From NCBI GenBank assembly GCA_011772755.1, contig WVYX01000092.1, forward strand, positions 38,658 to 73,588: DNA of 34,931 bases. The letters are read 5' to 3'. How positions within the stretch are numbered: the stretch's first letter is position 1; each line of letters begins with the position of its first letter. Source of the DNA: Gemmatimonadales bacterium. GTDB taxonomy: Bacteria; Gemmatimonadota; Gemmatimonadetes; Gemmatimonadales; GWC2-71-9. A program made the translations under genes and the position numbers. The notes beneath the pieces are model-generated. The model was not told the DNA's origin, searched no databases, and was given only the letters and a program-made list of their open reading frames with translations. Positions 31,101-34,931 of this stretch are shown in pieces.

Positions 31101-32239
31101 GACTTTGTGGCGCCGGGGCGAGGGTCGGCAGGCCCACACACCTCGCGCCGCAGCGCGACCGCAGCGTCTGCTATGCGTCCCCTGATGTCTTTGAGCCGAG
31201 AGATCGACCTGCGGGTGCGGGGCGCAAAAACACGGTTCGTCAGCACGATGACGAAGAGATCGCGAACTGGATCGATCCAGAGAGATGTGCCGGTGTAGCC
31301 GCCGTGACCGAAGGCGGCCGGAGAGAGCAGGGTGCCCGTATCCTCTGCGGACGTGGTATCCCGCAGTTCCCATCCCAGGGCCCGATTCCCGGGGCCGCGG
31401 CGCGCGAAGTGCCTTACCGTGCCCACCAGCAGGAGTTGCATCCCATCACCAGCGTGGCCTTCGTTCAGCCACAATTGGGCATACCGAGCGAGGTCGAGTC
31501 CCGTACTGTAGAGCCCCGCATGTCCCGACACGCCGCCTAGCCGAGCCGCGTTCTGGTCATGCACCTGGCCGGCGATCACGTACCCGCGCCAGATCCCTAC
31601 CGGCGCTATGCGGGGTCGCAGCGCCCGCGGCGGTTTGAAGAGCGTATGCCGCATCCCGAGCGGACCGAACACGTTCTCCTCAACGAAGCGATCGAGCGGC
31701 ACACCAGCCACCCGCTCCACAATCCAGCCCAGCAACATGGCGTTCAGGTCGCTGTAGACGATGCGCCCGCCGGGGTCGAACCGCAGAGGTTCCGTGAGAA
31801 CGATCTGCCGGGCCTCGGCAGCGGTGCTGGCTCGCTCGTTGAGCGGCAGGAACGCTCGCATCCCGGAACGGTGTTCCAGCAGGTGACGAACGGTGACCCG
31901 CTCCTTGTCATCACCGGTGAACTCCGGCAGGTAGTGCTGGACTGGGCGATCCAGATCGAGTCGCCCAGCCTGGACAAGCAGCATAACGGCCGGGGTCGTC
32001 GCCACGACTTTTGTCAGGGAGGCGAGATCGTACAGCGTACTGTCCGAACTCGGTGTCGCACCGCTGCTTGACCAGGTAAGCCGCCCGTAGCCTCTGGAGA
32101 GGAGCACACGGTCATGCGTCCCCACTACCACGACGGCGCCCGGAAAAACACCGCCGCGCACTCCGTCGAGCGCTGCGCGCTCGATGGCTGACGTGGCACT
32201 CAGCTGCAGAGCCAGCACAAGAAATGGGAGAAGCAGCAT
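31094..32239 (-). CDS. Secreted serine hydrolase (class C beta-lactamase / PBP-like)
   Basis: The 381-aa protein begins with a signal peptide (MLLLPFLVLALQLSATSA). It contains the three serine-transpeptidase motifs: SLTK with nucleophile S74, YSDLN in the YxN position, and HGGYTGTS in the KTG position. This is the S12/beta-lactamase-related family, which includes D-alanyl-D-alanine peptidases, esterases and PBP4*-type wall hydrolases. A real beta-lactamase role cannot be assumed. ATG 32239 begins the signal peptide; the long frame reaching 32353 has an Arg-rich, unlikely N-terminus. It is divergent from the M28 peptidase gene, with 178 bp between them. Confidence 0.88.
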   Translation of the reverse strand: MLLLPFLVLALQLSATSAIERAALDGVRGGVFPGAVVVVGTHDRVLLSRGYGRLTWSSSGATPSSDSTLYDLASLTKVVATTPAVMLLVQAGRLDLDRPVQHYLPEFTGDDKERVTVRHLLEHRSGMRAFLPLNERASTAAEARQIVLTEPLRFDPGGRIVYSDLNAMLLGWIVERVAGVPLDRFVEENVFGPLGMRHTLFKPPRALRPRIAPVGIWRGYVIAGQVHDQNAARLGGVSGHAGLYSTGLDLARYAQLWLNEGHAGDGMQLLLVGTVRHFARRGPGNRALGWELRDTTSAEDTGTLLSPAAFGHGGYTGTSLWIDPVRDLFVIVLTNRVFAPRTRRSISRLKDIRGRIADAAVALRREVCGPADPRPGATKSC

Positions 32240-32417
32240 CACGAGATCCCTGGAGGCCGCAGGCTGCAGCACCGCACCGCGGCTGCGCGCCCTTGCACGA
32301 CGAGCGCGCTGAGCCGTACGTGTCCGGTAGAGGACTCCGGCCACCTCTGGCAATCAGCGATATTCTACAGCGTTCACATCCGCTCGCTCAACTGGGCCGA
32401 CACCGACGAGGCACCGT

Positions 32418-33896
32418 GTGCTACGACCGACAGCCTTGTTGTCCCTAGCTCTCGCGCTGACGCTCGGCAGCGACGCAGTTGCTCAGAGTGCCGTGATTGA
32501 TACGCTCGCGATCCGGGCGCACACGCGCTTCCTGTCCCACGACATGCTCCGCGGCCGCGGGACAGCTAGCCCCGGCGAGCGGCTGGCAGCGCTTTACATC
32601 GCCTCCCAGTGCGTTGCCCTGGGGCTGCAAGCCGCGAATGGGGATTACATGCAGTCTGTCCCCCTAGAGCTGGCCCACTTACGCTCCACCGCGCGGCTCC
32701 TGGTAGCAGGCCCAGCGCTCCGGTCCGAGTTCCGCTACCCCGCGGACTTCACCCCCAATGTGGGGAGGAAGGGGACTCTGGTCGACTTCGCCGGTCGCGC
32801 TGCCTACGTGGGCGGCGCGGACGACATCAGGGCGGGACTGGGCGCACTCGAGCTCGACGGAAAGGTGGCCGTAACGCTGGGACCGCTCAGAGGAGCTCCG
32901 GCCGACACTCTGGCAGCCCGGGGTGCAGCCGGCATGATCCACCTGATCGGCGAGCCAGAGGCCTATGAGCTCTATGTCCAGAGCCGTGGCACCTCACGGA
33001 TGTATCACCGGGACGCCGACCTGCCTTCCTCGTCTCTTCCCAAGGTGCCATCGGTGATCGCAGGGCCGCGCGTCGCACAGGCGCTGTTGGCGGGGACCCC
33101 CGTCGTCCGGGGCGCAAAGATGCTGCCGCAGCCACTCCCCTGGACCGCGGAGGTCCACATGGAGTTCGAGACCGAGGCGGTCGCGGCCACAAACGTGGCC
33201 TGCGTGTTGCCGGGAGCGGACCCACAGGCGCGAGACACTGCGATCGCCTTCGCGGCTCACTACGACCACCTGGGCGTCGGCGTGCCCGACGCAGCCGGCG
33301 ACTCGGTGTTCAACGGGTTCTCGGACAACGCGGCAGGGGTAGCCATGCTCCTGGCAATCGGCCAGGCGTTGGCAAACACGTCTTCTGAGCCGATGCGACA
33401 CTCTACGCTGTTGCTGTTCTTCTCCGCTGAAGAGAAAGGGCTGCTGGGATCAGACTATTACGTCGAGCGACCGATGTGGCCCCTGGAGCGCACACTGGCG
33501 GTGATCAACCTGGACGCGGGCGCACCGCCAGCGCCGCCGGTCAGTTGGCAGCTTGCGGGCGTCGACAGCACCGGTCTCGGGGCGGTGGCCATTGGCGTCG
33601 CACAACGCCGGGGCTGGCGGGTCACGACTTCGCGGCCGAGACCCATCTCCGATTTCTACCCGTTCACCCGCCGGGGCGTCCCCGCACTGCTCATCATCCC
33701 TGGCCCCGATCCGTACGAGGGCCTCACTGCCGACAGCTCCAAGGCGCTGCGAGGGCGTTGGGATCAGTACCATAAGCCCGGCGACGAGTGGGCCGACGAT
33801 TTCCCGTTCGCGGGCCTCGCCCGGTATGCGGAGTTCGCCTACCTGATTGCCCAGCAGGCAGACCGGGGCGCGATTCCGGTTCGTGCGCGGCGCTGA
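32418..33896 (+). CDS. Secreted M28-family zinc aminopeptidase
   Basis: The 492-aa protein starts with a signal peptide (LLSLALALTLGSDAVAQS). A PA-type insert of about 200 residues is consistent with HFLS-to-GPRV positions before the metal core. The di-zinc ligands of M28 peptidases are visible: His and Asp in AAHYDHLGVG, Asp in GFSDNAAGVA, Glu-Glu in FFSAEEKGLLGSDY, Asp in VINLDAGAP and a late His in QYHKPGDEW. It should release N-terminal residues from peptides outside the cytoplasm. GTG 32418 is chosen with GAGG 5-6 nt upstream. Its stop is 1 bp from the convergent matrixin-type gene. Confidence 0.92.
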   Translation: MLRPTALLSLALALTLGSDAVAQSAVIDTLAIRAHTRFLSHDMLRGRGTASPGERLAALYIASQCVALGLQAANGDYMQSVPLELAHLRSTARLLVAGPALRSEFRYPADFTPNVGRKGTLVDFAGRAAYVGGADDIRAGLGALELDGKVAVTLGPLRGAPADTLAARGAAGMIHLIGEPEAYELYVQSRGTSRMYHRDADLPSSSLPKVPSVIAGPRVAQALLAGTPVVRGAKMLPQPLPWTAEVHMEFETEAVAATNVACVLPGADPQARDTAIAFAAHYDHLGVGVPDAAGDSVFNGFSDNAAGVAMLLAIGQALANTSSEPMRHSTLLLFFSAEEKGLLGSDYYVERPMWPLERTLAVINLDAGAPPAPPVSWQLAGVDSTGLGAVAIGVAQRRGWRVTTSRPRPISDFYPFTRRGVPALLIIPGPDPYEGLTADSSKALRGRWDQYHKPGDEWADDFPFAGLARYAEFAYLIAQQADRGAIPVRARR

Positions 33897-33897
33897 C

Positions 33898-34647
33898 CTA
33901 GGGAGCGGATGGGGGTCGCGGGTCCCCCAGGGAACCCGGCGGTAGGGCATACAGCAGGCCGGCCGTCCGCCGGTCTCGAGTCGTCAAGTCGTGGATTCTG
34001 GTAGTGGGATACATGACGTCGTCTGGATCGTCGGAGTGCCCCAACCCCAGCAGGTGACCAATTTCGTGCAGTGCTACCGTATACACTCCGTCCGGAGGCA
34101 GTGGTCGCCCGTCCGGGGTGTGGGTTGCCAGCATAAGGGTTCCCCGCAGCAGCCAGCCCATCGAGTTCCACACCACATGCGCCTGGCCGGTGCGCTGTGT
34201 AGCGAATCGGTCGATCCACCGCACTATTACCTCCGCCTGTGCGGAGTCCCGCACCCGCTGGAACTGCACTGGGATGAAACTCCCCCGTTGCCACCGGTTC
34301 AGTGCGTTCTCCACGGCCCTGCCATAGGCCACGCGATATCCGCGGGCACCACCCTCGGGGATGTAGATCGGGATGGGGTTTGCGACCCGCTCGGGCCAAC
34401 GTTTGAGCATCGAGTCACCTTCCGCGAGCATGACCTGCAGGTAGGTGTTCGACTCGGCGATTCGCTGGCGCACCCGGGCTCGGAAGGCCCGTACACTGTC
34501 CCAGTCGACGCCGCCAGCTTGTACGCCCGACCGGTCTGGACCCGAGCCAATGGCCGGCGGAACCGAAGGAACCTGGGTTGATCGCCGCAACAGCAGGATC
34601 GCAGCCAGCGCCAACGCCACCGTAAGGACGAGGAACCGGGGCCGCAT
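33898..34647 (-). CDS. Membrane-anchored matrixin-type zinc metalloprotease
   Basis: The 249-aa protein has an N-terminal signal anchor (FLVLTVALALAAILLL) and a catalytic domain with ALHEIGHLLGLGHSDDPDDV. This is the HExxHxxGxxH zinc motif (H194, E195, H198, H204) of metzincins. It is followed by the Met-turn in VMYPTT. This places it in the M10-like/matrixin group, secreted proteases often found in environmental bacteria. ATG 34647 is preferred over the TTG at 34656. A CATATT hexamer ends 7 nt upstream, again suggesting a short leader. It is convergent with the M28 peptidase, with 1 bp between stops. Confidence 0.9.
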   Translation of the reverse strand: MRPRFLVLTVALALAAILLLRRSTQVPSVPPAIGSGPDRSGVQAGGVDWDSVRAFRARVRQRIAESNTYLQVMLAEGDSMLKRWPERVANPIPIYIPEGGARGYRVAYGRAVENALNRWQRGSFIPVQFQRVRDSAQAEVIVRWIDRFATQRTGQAHVVWNSMGWLLRGTLMLATHTPDGRPLPPDGVYTVALHEIGHLLGLGHSDDPDDVMYPTTRIHDLTTRDRRTAGLLYALPPGSLGDPRPPSAP

Positions 34648-34654
34648 GACTTGC

Positions 34655-34660
34655 AATATG
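34655..34660 (-). promoter_or_regulatory. Candidate -10 element for the matrixin-type gene
   Basis: The minus strand reads CATATT, ending 7 nt before the ATG at 34647. The placement is the same as in the class V aminotransferase gene. No -35 of quality is seen. This rests on the hexamer and its spacing. Confidence 0.3.
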
Positions 34661-34830
34661 CCTGGAGCCGACTGTAAGACGCCACTCGAACCGCTGGCAT
34701 CGGGGGCGCTGTGGCTCTATGATTCTCTCCTTTCCACCGGTGTCGCGAACAAGCCACATTCTGTGATCATTCCCGCAAGTAGCGCCGCAGCGGTTGGTCA
34801 GGGGAGAGTGTCGGCGGCCGGGAGTTCGGT

Positions 34831-34931
34831 GTGATCGCACCGCCCGCCCGCGTCATCATCCGACTTCGTTTTCTGGTCATCGGGTTCTGGCTCGTTGCAG
34901 CGGTCTTCGCGCTGCCCCGGGCGACCACCGT
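34831..34931 (+). CDS. Start of a probable MMPL/RND-type transporter, cut by window edge
   Basis: Only about 33 codons are visible, from GTG 34831 to the window end. They read as a basic start followed by one strongly hydrophobic helix (RLRFLVIGFWLVAAVFALPR), the usual N-terminal layout of MMPL-family exporters. A GGGAG site lies about 6 nt upstream of the GTG, which supports translation. The frame stays open to the edge. The family call rests on one helix and is tentative; it could be another polytopic protein. It is divergent from the matrixin-type gene, with 183 bp between them. Confidence 0.55.
   Translation, partial: MIAPPARVIIRLRFLVIGFWLVAAVFALPRATT

Noticed and set aside
31094-32239. 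An antibiotic-resistance beta-lactamase
   Set aside because: The SxxK, YxN and HGG motifs define the wide S12-type serine hydrolase family; nothing in the context or sequence shows beta-lactam hydrolysis.
1-34931. tRNA, rRNA or CRISPR loci
   Set aside because: No conserved rRNA stretches, no cloverleaf with a T-loop consensus and no regularly spaced direct repeats were found by eye; a covariance search could still reveal a missed tRNA.

Overview
The window reads as chromosomal DNA of a GC-rich, free-living bacterium. Dense coding, frequent GTG/TTG starts, many 1-8 nt gene overlaps, TATA-like hexamers placed very close to start codons, a beta-propeller lipoprotein and the mnmG/parA/parB/M23/bactofilin order together suggest a Gemmatimonadota-like lineage. 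That is an inference of moderate confidence, because no rRNA or tRNA gene was seen.

Layout. 1-6.1 kb: the start of a minus-strand thiolase, a small methyltransferase divergent from glpD, then a minus-strand run of class V aminotransferase, LOG-family protein and a deoxyhypusine-synthase homologue. 6.1-9.9 kb: two small proteins overlapping head to head, queG with a small partner, and a minus-strand Nif3-like/CapA-like pair. 10.1-15.7 kb: mnmG, a 690-bp gap with two parS sites, then parA-parB-M23 peptidase-bactofilin, all on the minus strand and tightly coupled. This joins chromosome partitioning to envelope and cytoskeleton functions. 15.7-17.2 kb: a four-helix-bundle (IVP/Avd-like) gene beside a hairpin repeat, and a membrane-anchored anti-sigma-like protein. 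17.2-23.5 kb: a complete SUF iron-sulfur operon, sufR-sufB-sufC-sufD-sufS-sufU-Rieske, with almost every junction overlapping. 23.6-24.7 kb: a strong promoter, two abutting perfect inverted repeats, a six-helix membrane protein and a winged-helix regulator. 25-31 kb: beta-propeller lipoprotein, MobA-like nucleotidyltransferase, peptide deformylase, a thioesterase-alpha/beta hydrolase fusion, RNase D and a DUF59 protein. 31-34.9 kb: DCC-family protein, serine hydrolase, M28 peptidase, matrixin-type metalloprotease and the first codons of a probable MMPL/RND transporter.

Most genes are housekeeping. The parts that ordinary annotation does not explain are: a dispersed hairpin repeat present in two inverted copies, one beside the four-helix-bundle gene and one between the two parS sites; a second repeat module shared between 15.9 and 24.9 kb; a parS site centred in a long inverted repeat; the twin operators upstream of the membrane protein/regulator pair; and the deoxyhypusine-synthase homologue in a bacterial operon.
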